The notes: generated by a model not told the origin, from the sequence alone. A stretch of 19,740 bases of DNA from Cyanobacteria bacterium HKST-UBA02 (GCA_020431945.1 JAGQHH010000035.1:1-19740), one strand, 5' to 3'. Numbered from the stretch's first letter, positions 1-7,720 are shown. A program made the numbers and translations.

Positions 1-83
1 GTCTTTCACGAGAGCGTCCGTGCCCTCTGCGGCGACGCCTGAGTATCCTGGAAAAGAAGCCGAAAAAGGCCCCAAAACTCGCG

Positions 84-105
84 AGCCACCGGTTACCCGA
101 TGGCT
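84..105 (-). terminator. Stem-loop downstream of the EF-hand gene, possible weak terminator
   Basis: Read on the minus strand, two 9-base arms (AGCCATCGG and CCGGTGGCT) pair fully if one U-G wobble is allowed, around a GTAA tetraloop of the stable GNRA type. The stem lies about 60 bases past the stop of the EF-hand gene. Only four T's occur in the ten bases that follow, so this is a poor intrinsic terminator and may only stabilise the 3' end. Confidence 0.35.
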
Positions 106-167
106 GGCGACTCCCTCATCAACCCCCGCACTGATAGCGCAGCTAACGTGCAAGGAAAAATCTATCT

Positions 168-830
168 TTAGCTGGCTTCTTTATCACCTTTGTCACCGAC
201 AAAGGGCTTGAGAGCGGCGTAGTAGGAGAGCATGTCCTTTTCGGAGACATGGTCGTCACCGCTGGCCATCTCGTCGAAATGGTCGGCGATATCACCCATG
301 ATGGCTCTTACTTTGACGTCATTGTTCTCATCGTTCTGGGCTGCGGTCACTTCGTCGCGGCTCAGGTCGCCGTCGCCGTCTCGGTCGGCATTGGTCCAGT
401 ATTCAGGGGTTTTATACTCGGCCGGGGGCTTTTTATCGCCTTTTACGAATTTGCCGCCCTCTTCTTTGACAATTCCGTTGGGGTTGCGGAAAGCGTCCAG
501 CTCGGGGATGGAGAGCAAGCCGTCATCGCCGGAAATCTTGTCGAAGGCCTGGTCGAGCTGTTTGAGCATGATCACTTCTTTGTCGCTCAGACCATCGCCA
601 GCAAGAGCATTGGTAATCTCTTCATGACTGAGAAGCTTGTCCTGGTTGGTATCGGAATTGGTGAAATACGAAGGAATTTTATCGATCTGAGTAACGGCTC
701 CGCCACCACATTTAACGCCACTCCCGTCGCTCATGCATTTTTGAGCTTCTTCAGAGAGCCTGCTCGATGCGTTGGTAGCTGCAGAGTGGACGGATCCAGC
801 ATCACCGATGTTTTGTGCTTCAAGTTGCAT
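168..830 (-). CDS. EF-hand calcium-binding protein, four motifs
   Basis: This 220-residue acidic protein probably binds calcium. Two loops are canonical: D60-x-N62-x-D64 ending in E71, and D149-x-D151-x-D153-G with S157 and E160. Two others, around residues 97-113 and 186-202, follow the pattern FD(K/E)xxSGDD, then (I/V)S, then a D/E position, which is a longer loop variant. The arrangement canonical-variant-canonical-variant suggests two paired EF-hand units. No signal peptide or membrane segment is visible, so it is either cytoplasmic or exported by another route. The first 45 residues are Ser/Ala-rich with a C-G-G-G stretch. An AGGAG ribosome binding site sits seven bases before the ATG. 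No enzymatic domain is seen, so it may be a buffer or sensor; the partner is unknown. Confidence 0.85.
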   Translation of the reverse strand: MQLEAQNIGDAGSVHSAATNASSRLSEEAQKCMSDGSGVKCGGGAVTQIDKIPSYFTNSDTNQDKLLSHEEITNALAGDGLSDKEVIMLKQLDQAFDKISGDDGLLSIPELDAFRNPNGIVKEEGGKFVKGDKKPPAEYKTPEYWTNADRDGDGDLSRDEVTAAQNDENNDVKVRAIMGDIADHFDEMASGDDHVSEKDMLSYYAALKPFVGDKGDKEAS

Positions 831-866
831 AATAACGTATCTCCTGCGAGTGCCTCGATTTCCTAC

Positions 867-872
867 AGATTA
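867..872 (-). promoter_or_regulatory. Possible -10 box (TAATCT) of the EF-hand gene
   Basis: Read on the minus strand, TAATCT matches four of six sigma-70 -10 positions and lies about 37 bases before the ATG. No -35 match is present at the correct spacing (GCCCTT there), which would fit activator dependence. This is weak evidence by itself. Confidence 0.25.
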
Positions 873-899
873 CCGGGCGCTGGTGACTGAAGGGCAACA

Positions 900-921
900 G
901 AGCTGTGACGGAGCTGTGACA
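900..921. promoter_or_regulatory. 11-bp tandem direct repeat upstream of the EF-hand gene
   Basis: GAGCTGTGAC followed by one base occurs twice in direct succession with an 11-base period, about one helical turn. OmpR/PhoB-type response regulators bind head-to-tail 11-bp repeats of this type, often with a CTGT core. It lies 70-91 bases before the start of the EF-hand gene and 27 bases from its candidate -10 box, a position suited to an activator. The family assignment is inference. Confidence 0.35.
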
Positions 922-939
922 GGAGAAATTTCTTTTAGA

Positions 940-2049
940 TCAGTGCAGAAACCGGTAGAGAGCTACCGCCAGGACTATATTCAGCAGCACCAGGGCGCTG
1001 CCTTTGAGAGATCCTTTCATAGAGCGATCGAGCCGGAGCAACCTCGCCTCCACCTCGCTCACCACCAGGACGCCACACATATATATGATCACCAGAATGC
1101 CCCGGGCTGCAGCAGCCGGATCGGCACATCCGTCCTCTGGCTTCTCAGTATTGAAGTGAACCGGCACTTCCTGAATCTTCGATGCCGTCACAGCCTTGTC
1201 CATGGTATCAAAGATGGGGCTCTCGGATCCTTTTTGATTGATAGAGTAGCTGGTACCGTCATGAGTGAGCTCCAGCTCGCGCTCGACGGAATACTTGTCG
1301 GAGAAATCTCCGTGAAGCATGGCGTTGGGAGTCTTCTCCTTTTCGATCTTCACCGACTTCACCTTCGCCATCTCTACCGGCCAGTTAGCCTTCTCCAGAT
1401 AGGTGTGATACATATTGCCAGAGAGAACCAGCACCACAAGACCAATTACCAGATTGACTAAGCTTCTTGCCTTTCCGGATGGAGCCGGAGGCGGAGCAAA
1501 AACATCCATGTTCTCTTCAGCCCTCTGGATTTTTCCGCAGAAAGCTTGGAGCCTGACCAGAGCCTCCCCGGGGTCGGCAATATCATTGAGCTTGATGGCA
1601 CCCAGATAGCCGCATTGTTTGTTTCCCTTTCTCAGAAGCAAACGCACGACCTTGCCTTCACCGCTGCCTGCCATGTCCGCCCCATCCAGATCGCTACTGG
1701 CAAAAGAGAATTGAAATCCCGGGGTGCGGGCCGATTTGACGATCAGTCGCCTGTCGGTGACGGCAATCAAACAAGTGTTTTCCCTGGTCGTAGACAAGAA
1801 GAGGAGCCCGAGGCACAGGGTAGCCGTGAAAGTCATCATACTTATATTGGATGAGCTGAGTTGGACCAGATTCGGCGCGAGAAAGACGACGGCAGGAATG
1901 GCCGCCAGGAGAACGACACAGACGATAAGAGTGGTTCTCTGCTCGCGGTCTGACTTGAACTTGAACCTGTCCACCCATTCGAGTCTCTCTCCGGTTACCA
2001 GCACCGGTTTGATGAGGTCGGGAAGACTGGAGCGCTCGATTATGTCCAC
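940..2049 (-). CDS. Membrane protein with bacterial PH-like and DUF3592-like parts
   Basis: This 369-residue protein has about five hydrophobic segments (near residues 39-58, 70-87, 196-212, 316-332 and 350-367). Between the second and third lies a soluble stretch (95-170) containing AVTDRRLIVKS, typical of bacterial PH domains. The loop from about 222 to 310 runs WPV, then a Tyr-containing beta region, then VPVHFNTEKPED, and resembles DUF3592, where a conserved (V/Y)xxNPxxP motif precedes a membrane helix. The start is GTG, with AAGGA upstream. Neither domain has a known enzymatic activity, so a lipid- or envelope-associated role is only inferred. The next gene upstream ends 299 bases away, so it is probably transcribed separately. 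Confidence 0.75.
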   Translation of the reverse strand: MDIIERSSLPDLIKPVLVTGERLEWVDRFKFKSDREQRTTLIVCVVLLAAIPAVVFLAPNLVQLSSSNISMMTFTATLCLGLLFLSTTRENTCLIAVTDRRLIVKSARTPGFQFSFASSDLDGADMAGSGEGKVVRLLLRKGNKQCGYLGAIKLNDIADPGEALVRLQAFCGKIQRAEENMDVFAPPPAPSGKARSLVNLVIGLVVLVLSGNMYHTYLEKANWPVEMAKVKSVKIEKEKTPNAMLHGDFSDKYSVERELELTHDGTSYSINQKGSESPIFDTMDKAVTASKIQEVPVHFNTEKPEDGCADPAAAARGILVIIYMCGVLVVSEVEARLLRLDRSMKGSLKGSALVLLNIVLAVALYRFLH

Positions 2050-2348
2050 TGGTAAGTCCTTTCAAGAAACCTGCATAGCCAGGGTCTCTATGATATACCC
2101 GTCCTCTTGACATCTATCCGTTCTTCAAGATCTCTTCAACGTCCGGGACAGGCCCGATGGCAAACGAAAACGCCAACCGTCCGTCGACGATCAGCGCTCC
2201 GTACTCGCAAGCAAACAGAAAATCGCTCGATTTCCTGTGAGAAAAGCCTCTGGATTCCCGAGAAACACGCCTCTCGGTTTCCATACTCAGAGAATAGCTT
2301 CGACTTGTGACTGATTGGCAACAAGAAAGTGACCGAGCTGTGGCGAGG
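2050..2348. other. Intergenic region upstream of the PH/DUF3592 gene
   Basis: I see no convincing gene here. Short open frames exist on both strands but lack ribosome binding sites and recognisable protein character. It should hold the promoter of the minus-strand gene starting at 2049, but no -35/-10 pair close to consensus is visible there. Two small inverted repeats are present: AAATCG-CT-CGATTT at 2220-2233, and CCGAGA...TCTCGG with an 8-base loop at 2258-2277. Confidence 0.5.
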
Positions 2349-4580
2349 TCAGATCATCAGTCCCTGCCAGGTCTTGAAGTAGGCGCTCCGCTTCAAGAAC
2401 TCCAGATGCATGTCGGCAAGCATTGCCATGTCCTCCGCCGGCAACGATGCAAACTCGCCGATAGTATCGGTGAGCACCCGATCGGTCTCGCCATGACAGA
2501 GCCTGAACTCGTCGGCGAAAAGCACATGCAAGAAGAGCTCGAACATACCGGCATCTCTCTGCTCATCGGAAACACCGGCAGGAAGGGCGATCTCCTCCCG
2601 GGTCAGGCAGGCGAGATTGCGCTCGACGAAACTCTCGAGCTCGGGATTGCTGCGGGCGAAGGGGAGCTCCTCTAGAAGCATCCTCACCCTTGCCGACTCC
2701 TTATAAGAGGAATTGATCATAAGATCGAGAAGCGGATCTATAGATAGCCGTTTGCCGTCTTCGACGATGCAGTCGAGAAGAACCGGACGCAAAGGACCGA
2801 AGCGAGCATCGCTAAGTGCCCCAGCCATCTCCTCGGCTTCTTTGTGGTCGGGTAGAGAAAGGAGGCACTTGAGACGCCCGGCGCTGCCCCCACCGGGATC
2901 CTGCTCCAGGAACTCGAGGGCCAGACTCTTGAGCCGCCGGGAGAATACCGACGAATAACCGGTGAGACCGGCATACTCGCCCTGGACCCGAATAGCCAGC
3001 CCGGCGAAGTCCCTGACCGGGAGACTCGGGTGGCTCAGAAATCGCCGGTACACCGGAGCGAACCAGGGGAAGCCGGCAGCAAAGCAAACACGAAGCCCGC
3101 TCAGGACCACCTCGGCATCGGCGGAGCCGAGCATCCGGCGATGCTCCCGGGTGGCGTCGGCGAGCTCGCTTCGATCGTGCGAGACCGCATAGACATCGAG
3201 AACATCATGAGATTTCAAATCAGATAGCGGTCTGGACAGATCCTCGACCTCCCCGGCCGAATGTAGCTCCGCCTCCGAGAGGCTCTCGCTCACCGGCTCA
3301 TCCTGCCAGTGACCGGACCGGGTCTCTCTATAAAAGCTCCAGAGATTTCTTATATAAAAGGAATCCATGCCGGTAATCAGAAAAAATATGGCGCCGCCCA
3401 GAACCAGCAGCAGGACCAGGGTGTCCTGCAGATGCAAAACGCCCTTGAGCGCTGCCAGAATACCGCTTGCTATAAGAGTGGATATGGATAGAGCGATGCA
3501 GATGAGCGAGACGATGGTGCTTCTGAGATTGCGAGGAATCGGTACCAGACACTGGCGCGACACCGGGAGGTTGATGCTGCGATTGACGATATTGAAGGTG
3601 ACTAGAAGCAGAACCACCGGCCAGAAAGGCTGAGCAAGAAGCGCCGCGCTCGCCAGAATCAGCATGTTGACCGGCTGAATGCTGAAAAGCGTGCTCAGTT
3701 GCAGCCTCCCGGTGAGTCTCTTGCCGACGAGATGCTGGGCGATCAGGGACAGGACGATCATGATCATGGTGGTGCAGCTCATGAAAGCAGCAATTTTTCG
3801 GGCGGACGAAAAATTGGCGTCGGCCACCTGGAAGAAAAGGAAGTCGATGACGAATTTGCTTACCTGCCCCCACATCATGATCACCATGGCGATCCGGACC
3901 ATGGGATTCGAGAAGATGAAGCGGAGCGAATTACCGACGGCAGCGGCGAAGTCCTGATTGCCGGCTTTCTGATGACCGCTCTCTTTCTCGACATTCTTGA
4001 GACGATAGAGCATGACATTGAAGAGCGCGAAATGAATAATGAGGGCGACCCAACCCACCGGATACCAGTAGGTGAGGAGATGGTAGCTGCTCAAAAGCCA
4101 TATGAGACCGGCAGCCGAGATCCGCGCCAGAAGCTCGGCGGTGACGATTTTCTGATAGACCTCTCTGAATATGGCCGGGTTCACCGAGAGCTGCAAGACC
4201 ACCGGACCGACAGTGGTGCCGATGAGATCGAGGACGATCACCGATACGGCAAAAAGATAGAGAAGCGGTATATTGAAGGGCTCCAGGGGCGGCCAGAACG
4301 GCTCGAGACAGCAGAGCACAGACACCGCCAGGGTGATCCAGATCACTGTCTTGTAGACAGAGAAGGCCTGCTTGTCCCCGCGCAAGGCGAAGAATATGTA
4401 ATAGACCAGGGTAGCCAGACTGGCGAAGAAGAAGAGTCTGGAATAGTTTTCGGCGCCCGCAGATTTGACGAACACGCTGTTGGCGAAAATCAAGCTGGCG
4501 TTGGTGAATATGCTGCGGCAGAGAGCACTGAAAAAATGCGTTTTGAAAGTCCTGGACTTCCTGGCGATGAAAAATCTCAT
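2349..4580 (-). CDS. MFS-like transporter with HEAT-like cytosolic C-terminal domain
   Basis: This 743-residue protein has about 12 hydrophobic segments within residues 12-410, split by a charged loop near 195-210, as in major-facilitator or ATP/ADP-translocase-type carriers. A linker (415-455) leads to a soluble, helix-rich region (about 455-743) with repeated Leu-rich helices and the segment LSHPSLPVRDFAGLA, which looks like a HEAT repeat. Carriers of the NTT/Npt1 type with HEAT tails are known, but I see no residues that prove nucleotide transport, so the substrate is unknown. The start ATG overlaps the stop of the upstream receptor gene (ATGA, four shared bases), implying translational coupling and matched amounts of the two proteins. 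The soluble tail is a plausible docking surface for a partner. Confidence 0.75.
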   Translation of the reverse strand: MRFFIARKSRTFKTHFFSALCRSIFTNASLIFANSVFVKSAGAENYSRLFFFASLATLVYYIFFALRGDKQAFSVYKTVIWITLAVSVLCCLEPFWPPLEPFNIPLLYLFAVSVIVLDLIGTTVGPVVLQLSVNPAIFREVYQKIVTAELLARISAAGLIWLLSSYHLLTYWYPVGWVALIIHFALFNVMLYRLKNVEKESGHQKAGNQDFAAAVGNSLRFIFSNPMVRIAMVIMMWGQVSKFVIDFLFFQVADANFSSARKIAAFMSCTTMIMIVLSLIAQHLVGKRLTGRLQLSTLFSIQPVNMLILASAALLAQPFWPVVLLLVTFNIVNRSINLPVSRQCLVPIPRNLRSTIVSLICIALSISTLIASGILAALKGVLHLQDTLVLLLVLGGAIFFLITGMDSFYIRNLWSFYRETRSGHWQDEPVSESLSEAELHSAGEVEDLSRPLSDLKSHDVLDVYAVSHDRSELADATREHRRMLGSADAEVVLSGLRVCFAAGFPWFAPVYRRFLSHPSLPVRDFAGLAIRVQGEYAGLTGYSSVFSRRLKSLALEFLEQDPGGGSAGRLKCLLSLPDHKEAEEMAGALSDARFGPLRPVLLDCIVEDGKRLSIDPLLDLMINSSYKESARVRMLLEELPFARSNPELESFVERNLACLTREEIALPAGVSDEQRDAGMFELFLHVLFADEFRLCHGETDRVLTDTIGEFASLPAEDMAMLADMHLEFLKRSAYFKTWQGLMI

Positions 4581-5983
4581 GAGGGCTCGTCCGGGGCGAT
4601 GTCGGACCGCGAGCCGGGGGATGTTTCAGACTTGTCCGGAGATGCTTCGGAGTTTCGTTCAGGGGCTGTATCGGACAGCTCCTCAATGCTCCAGAGATTT
4701 CCGAGATACTCGCTCTTGCTTATCTTCTCGCCCAGAGCATTGACAGCTTTGCCCAGAAAACCTATCTCATCATCGCCGCTGTACTCAATCCGGGCGGAGA
4801 GATCGCCCCGATTGATCCGGCTGATCGCATCGGCAATTTCGCGAAACGGTCTGGCGAGGCGGTCACCTATGAAGAAAGACGAGACCAGGGTGAGTAGCAG
4901 ACCGATGACCAGGGCGACAAGAAGCCTGTAAGAGAGGTCCTTGCTGTTCGCCTCGATCCGATGCGTATTGACGCCGAAAGTCATGACCAGCTTGAGCTCG
5001 TCGATGGGCATTGATATGACGATATAGTTGCCATCACCCACGGTGAGGCTGTTGTTAATCAAAGGCGGCTGCCCAGATGAATGCTCCGGCGGTTTACTAG
5101 GATCCTGCCCCTGGGTCTGCCCTGGTGAATGCTCCGGTGCTTTACTCGGAGCCTGCCCCTTGGTCTGCTCAGATGAATGCTCCGGCGCTTTACTCGGAGA
5201 CTGCCCTGGCGAATTCCCGGAAGTCCGCTCCCCTTCGTTTCTGGAGTTTGCACCGGCTCCGAAGTATCGTTTGGAGGCCAGGTCGGTATGAGCTTTGATC
5301 GAAGCCGACTCCGCCTCGGTGATACCGTCACTGGTTATGAAGTGCCCGTGGCTGTCGGTGATCAGAATGAAATTCTCATCGCCGAGCTTGAGCCCGTAGA
5401 GCAGGTGATCGATCCTCTGCAGACGAGGGAACACACCACCGCTGAGGATTCCGAATACATGCTCTTTCTTCTCATCCGAAAATACCGGGGTTATATAAGT
5501 CTGGTAGAGCGTTCCTTTCGGCGAGAAAATCACGTCGCTCGCCGCCGGGCGTTTCTCCCGGATCACTTTCTCCGCCTGGCTGATGAAGTCCGGATCTTTT
5601 TCGTGGAAGTTCTGCTTGTAGACATAGGAGCCCATGTTGGCACGACGCTTGGCGAAAACCAGCTCCCCATCGGCTCGATAGAGGTGGACCGTGCCGAAGA
5701 TATTAGGGAAGCGGAGGAATTTATTGACCACAGATCTCGCCACCGGCTCGTCAAAAGGGAGCAAGCCTTCCATGCAGGAGATCTCGTCGAGGGCAGTAAG
5801 ATCCGACTCGTAGTTGGTGCGGACATTATTGATGATGAACGAGAGAGAAGTGGTGGCATCGGACACCACGAACTGGGTGGTGGCTTCCCGCGTCAGAACA
5901 TAGGCGACGCCGGCAACCACACCGAAGAAAATGATGACGACAGCAAACAAGCGTATGAAAATTATGCTTTGAATCGAACGCAC
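4577..5983 (-). CDS. dCache-HAMP membrane receptor without an output domain
   Basis: This 468-residue protein has a membrane segment at about 8-30, a large extracytoplasmic region (31-350) that looks like a double Cache ligand-binding fold, a second membrane segment (351-373), and a HAMP domain (about 374-425) starting RLARPFREI. After HAMP only about 43 residues remain: a short helix, then a Ser/Pro/Glu-rich tail. No kinase, GGDEF, chemoreceptor or phosphatase domain follows. Three 16-residue repeats (260-307) interrupt the distal Cache lobe. The start is GTG with only a weak upstream GGGA, but it places the first membrane helix correctly. Its stop overlaps the transporter start. Cache receptors normally signal through a C-terminal enzyme, so this one probably signals through a partner, most simply the coupled transporter. 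Confidence 0.8.
   Translation of the reverse strand: MRSIQSIIFIRLFAVVIIFFGVVAGVAYVLTREATTQFVVSDATTSLSFIINNVRTNYESDLTALDEISCMEGLLPFDEPVARSVVNKFLRFPNIFGTVHLYRADGELVFAKRRANMGSYVYKQNFHEKDPDFISQAEKVIREKRPAASDVIFSPKGTLYQTYITPVFSDEKKEHVFGILSGGVFPRLQRIDHLLYGLKLGDENFILITDSHGHFITSDGITEAESASIKAHTDLASKRYFGAGANSRNEGERTSGNSPGQSPSKAPEHSSEQTKGQAPSKAPEHSPGQTQGQDPSKPPEHSSGQPPLINNSLTVGDGNYIVISMPIDELKLVMTFGVNTHRIEANSKDLSYRLLVALVIGLLLTLVSSFFIGDRLARPFREIADAISRINRGDLSARIEYSGDDEIGFLGKAVNALGEKISKSEYLGNLWSIEELSDTAPERNSEASPDKSETSPGSRSDIAPDEPS
5063..5206 (-). repeat. Three 48-bp coding repeats inside the receptor's sensor domain
   Basis: Residues 260-307 consist of three 16-residue units of the form GQ(S/A/D)PSK(A/P)PEHS, then five variable residues rich in Gln, Gly and Pro. 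The DNA is repeated with a 48-base period. The units are hydrophilic and probably disordered, and they sit between two beta-rich parts of the extracytoplasmic domain. Such arrays can change copy number by slippage. Confidence 0.85.
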
Positions 5984-6049
5984 TTGAGCGGTCCCAGAGG
6001 CAGTCGGAGCGTCGGGCGAGCTGCCCGGTCACACCGGAGTAAGCAATAC

Positions 6050-6093
6050 GCGGTAAATATGGGACGCCGTGAATTCCACCGAAACTTTACCGC
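6050..6093. promoter_or_regulatory. 8-bp inverted repeat upstream of the receptor gene
   Basis: GCGGTAAA at 6050-6057 and TTTACCGC at 6086-6093 are perfect inverted copies separated by 28 bases, lying 67-110 bases before the receptor start. They could form a leader stem or a two-site operator. I see no consensus promoter nearby, so the role is open. Confidence 0.3.
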
Positions 6094-6094
6094 A

Positions 6095-6112
6095 GGACGC
6101 CTGAAGGCATCC
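6095..6112 (-). terminator. Stem-loop just after the Pro-rich secreted protein gene
   Basis: On the minus strand GGATGCC-TTCA-GGCGTCC forms a 7-bp stem (one G-U pair) starting five bases after the stop codon at 6117. The following bases are not U-rich, so it would be a weak or Rho-assisted terminator, or an RNA 3'-end stabiliser within an operon that continues into the receptor gene. Confidence 0.3.
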
Positions 6113-6116
6113 GGTC

Positions 6117-7424
6117 TCAGTGGGCTTGCGCCTTCTGTCGAGAAGCCGCCAGGGAAAGTACGTCATCGAGATATTTTTTCAACTCCGGGTTCGAGTCCCG
6201 CTCACTGATACATATCTGTCTGACAAGCTCGTGAAGCTGGCAGTTGGTTGCCAGGCTCGATCGCGCAGCAGCCGAGGCGAGAAGCTGACCGACCGGCACC
6301 GCGTCGGAATCTCTCAGGGGAAGAGCCTTGATGATCCGCTGGATGAAACAGCTATCGCCGGAGGCGAGAAATGCGCCCCAGAGGCTGTCGAGGGCGTCCA
6401 GGCTGTAGATTTCTTCCATCAGCGGAACCGGATGGTAGGACAGAAGCTCGGCGATGTCCCGCTGCGCCATGGTGTCCGAAACTCGGGCGATTTTGGTGAG
6501 CTCGGCCCGGCTCCCCTGCGTGTCCGCATACCAGAGAGCTTGCCAGAGGATGCCCTGATGATTCCGGGCAAGCTGCATAATCTGGTCGCTCCACGAGCTC
6601 ACCCTGTCGGGATTACGCTTGAAGAGCTCAGCCAGGAAGTGGATGAGGACGATGGCGCCTTTGTTGTTGTCCAGCTCACCGGCAGCTTCGAGGCGGAGGA
6701 CAAGAGCCGGGACTTTGTCGGGATTGCCCTTCTTGTAGTAATAACTGAGCTGGCTGCGGACATCGAGCTCCGGCTCGATTGGCCGGTGAATCTCGGACAG
6801 AACCGGCGCCGAACCGGACGCACTCGGGACAGGTCCTTCTATCTCGGTGATGAACGGCGCCGGCGATTCGGACGCAGGCGCGGGCTTGTTTCTAGACTTT
6901 TCCCCAGACCGGGAGCCAGACATAGATACCGGCGCCGACTCAAGCTCCAGCGGTTTCTGGATGTCTGTGAGAACCGGCGGCAGAGGCTCCGCAGGAGGAG
7001 CCGAATCAAGTTCCAGGGGTTTCTGGATGTCTGTGAGAACCGGCGGCAGGGGCTCTGCCGGAGGAGCCGGATCAAGATCCAGGGGCTTCTGGATGTCTGT
7101 GAGAACCGGCGGCAGGGGCTCCGGCTCCAGCGCAGACGCAGGCATTGCAGCCTTCGGTTGTGCGGAGTTCGGCACCGGCCGTTCAGGGCTAAGCTCCGCC
7201 TGTTCAGCATTCAGCTTCGACGGAGCAGCATTAGAATTCGGCTGTTCAGTATTCAGCTCGGGATGCAAGCCCATGATCGGAGCAGGCGGCGGCGGCTCAT
7301 CGAGTCCGGCGGTCTTCTGCTCCTTCTTCTTCGGAAAGCCGGGGAACTTCGCCTCGGCAAGGTCCGCCCTTCCGCAAAGCAGAACGGCAAGCAAGATAGC
7401 TGAGTGCTTTATGGAGGGTCGCAT
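6117..7424 (-). CDS. Secreted Pro-rich protein with helical C-terminal domain
   Basis: I do not recognise the family. From the start chosen here, the protein has 435 residues. A clear signal peptide comes first (MRPSIKH, then a Leu/Ala/Val core, ending in A-E-A before KFPGFPKKK). Next is a roughly 200-residue Pro/Ala/Glu-rich region containing three 22-residue repeats plus two degenerate copies, then a helical domain of about 210 residues beginning near QLSYYYKKGNP. An in-frame ATG at 7523 has a better ribosome binding site (GGGAG), but it would bury the signal peptide behind 33 residues, and a TAAAAT -10 box lies between the two starts, so I prefer 7424. It stands 133 bases upstream of the receptor gene on the same strand and may act with it in the envelope; that link is inferred. 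Confidence 0.7.
   Translation of the reverse strand: MRPSIKHSAILLAVLLCGRADLAEAKFPGFPKKKEQKTAGLDEPPPPAPIMGLHPELNTEQPNSNAAPSKLNAEQAELSPERPVPNSAQPKAAMPASALEPEPLPPVLTDIQKPLDLDPAPPAEPLPPVLTDIQKPLELDSAPPAEPLPPVLTDIQKPLELESAPVSMSGSRSGEKSRNKPAPASESPAPFITEIEGPVPSASGSAPVLSEIHRPIEPELDVRSQLSYYYKKGNPDKVPALVLRLEAAGELDNNKGAIVLIHFLAELFKRNPDRVSSWSDQIMQLARNHQGILWQALWYADTQGSRAELTKIARVSDTMAQRDIAELLSYHPVPLMEEIYSLDALDSLWGAFLASGDSCFIQRIIKALPLRDSDAVPVGQLLASAAARSSLATNCQLHELVRQICISERDSNPELKKYLDDVLSLAASRQKAQAH
6924..7121 (-). repeat. Three 66-bp coding repeats (EPLPPVLTDIQKPL units)
   Basis: Three consecutive 22-residue units share EPLPPVLTDIQKPL followed by an acidic/Ala-Pro tail. Two diverged copies (ITEIEGPVP and LSEIHRPIEPE) follow in the next 60 residues. 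The DNA is nearly identical between units, pointing to recent duplication. In the protein this is probably an extended Pro-rich stalk. Confidence 0.85.
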
Positions 7425-7456
7425 AGGCAATGGGACTTCTGGCACGAGCGTCGGAT

Positions 7457-7462
7457 ATTTTA
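7457..7462 (-). promoter_or_regulatory. Candidate -10 box (TAAAAT) for the Pro-rich protein gene
   Basis: Read on the minus strand, TAAAAT matches five of six sigma-70 -10 positions. A transcript starting from it would begin about 26 bases before the ATG at 7424 and would exclude the alternative ATG at 7523. No good -35 box is present at 16-18 bases. Confidence 0.35.
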
Positions 7463-7682
7463 CTACCGGAGTACAAAGAGAAAAAGTAGTGCCGGCTAAT
7501 ACGCAACGCCGAAGCACCTTCATTCCCGTGCTCCCGCATAGACACCAGCCACCACCAGTAGTGCCCCCGAGGAGATACCAAGGCTTGAAAGCGCCTTCCC
7601 AGCTTGTATTTGACAGCCAACCACTACCAACGGTGCCGGCGCAATTCTGAGCAAGACCCGGGCTACGGACATAGGCTCCAGG

Positions 7683-7720
7683 CGCTTGTCAAGCGAGAAT
7701 TCGATTAAAATCGCTTGACA
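7683..7720. promoter_or_regulatory. Inverted repeat covering a -35 box, likely operator
   Basis: TGTCAAGCGA (7687-7696) and TCGCTTGACA (7711-7720) are perfect 10-base inverted copies with a 14-base AT-rich spacer. The left arm is also part of a tighter palindrome, CGCTTG-T-CAAGCG (7683-7695), so three CGCTTG half-sites are present. The right arm contains the TTGACA -35 box of a plus-strand promoter. This is the arrangement of a repressor site on a promoter. Confidence 0.5.

Noticed and set aside
249..890. A 213-codon plus-strand frame opposite the EF-hand gene
   Set aside because: It is the antisense shadow of a gene with clear EF-hand motifs and a good ribosome binding site.
3699..4931. A 410-codon plus-strand frame
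   Set aside because: Its translation is extremely charged and His/Asp/Glu-rich, as antisense shadows of GC-rich membrane genes are; it spans two real genes on the other strand.
6120..7403. A 427-codon plus-strand frame opposite the secreted Pro-rich protein
   Set aside because: It is Arg-rich and repeats only because the real gene repeats; no signal peptide or ribosome binding site.
7297..7620. A 107-codon minus-strand frame across the start of the Pro-rich protein
   Set aside because: It overlaps the real gene in another frame, has no recognisable features, and the signal peptide of the real gene is lost in it.
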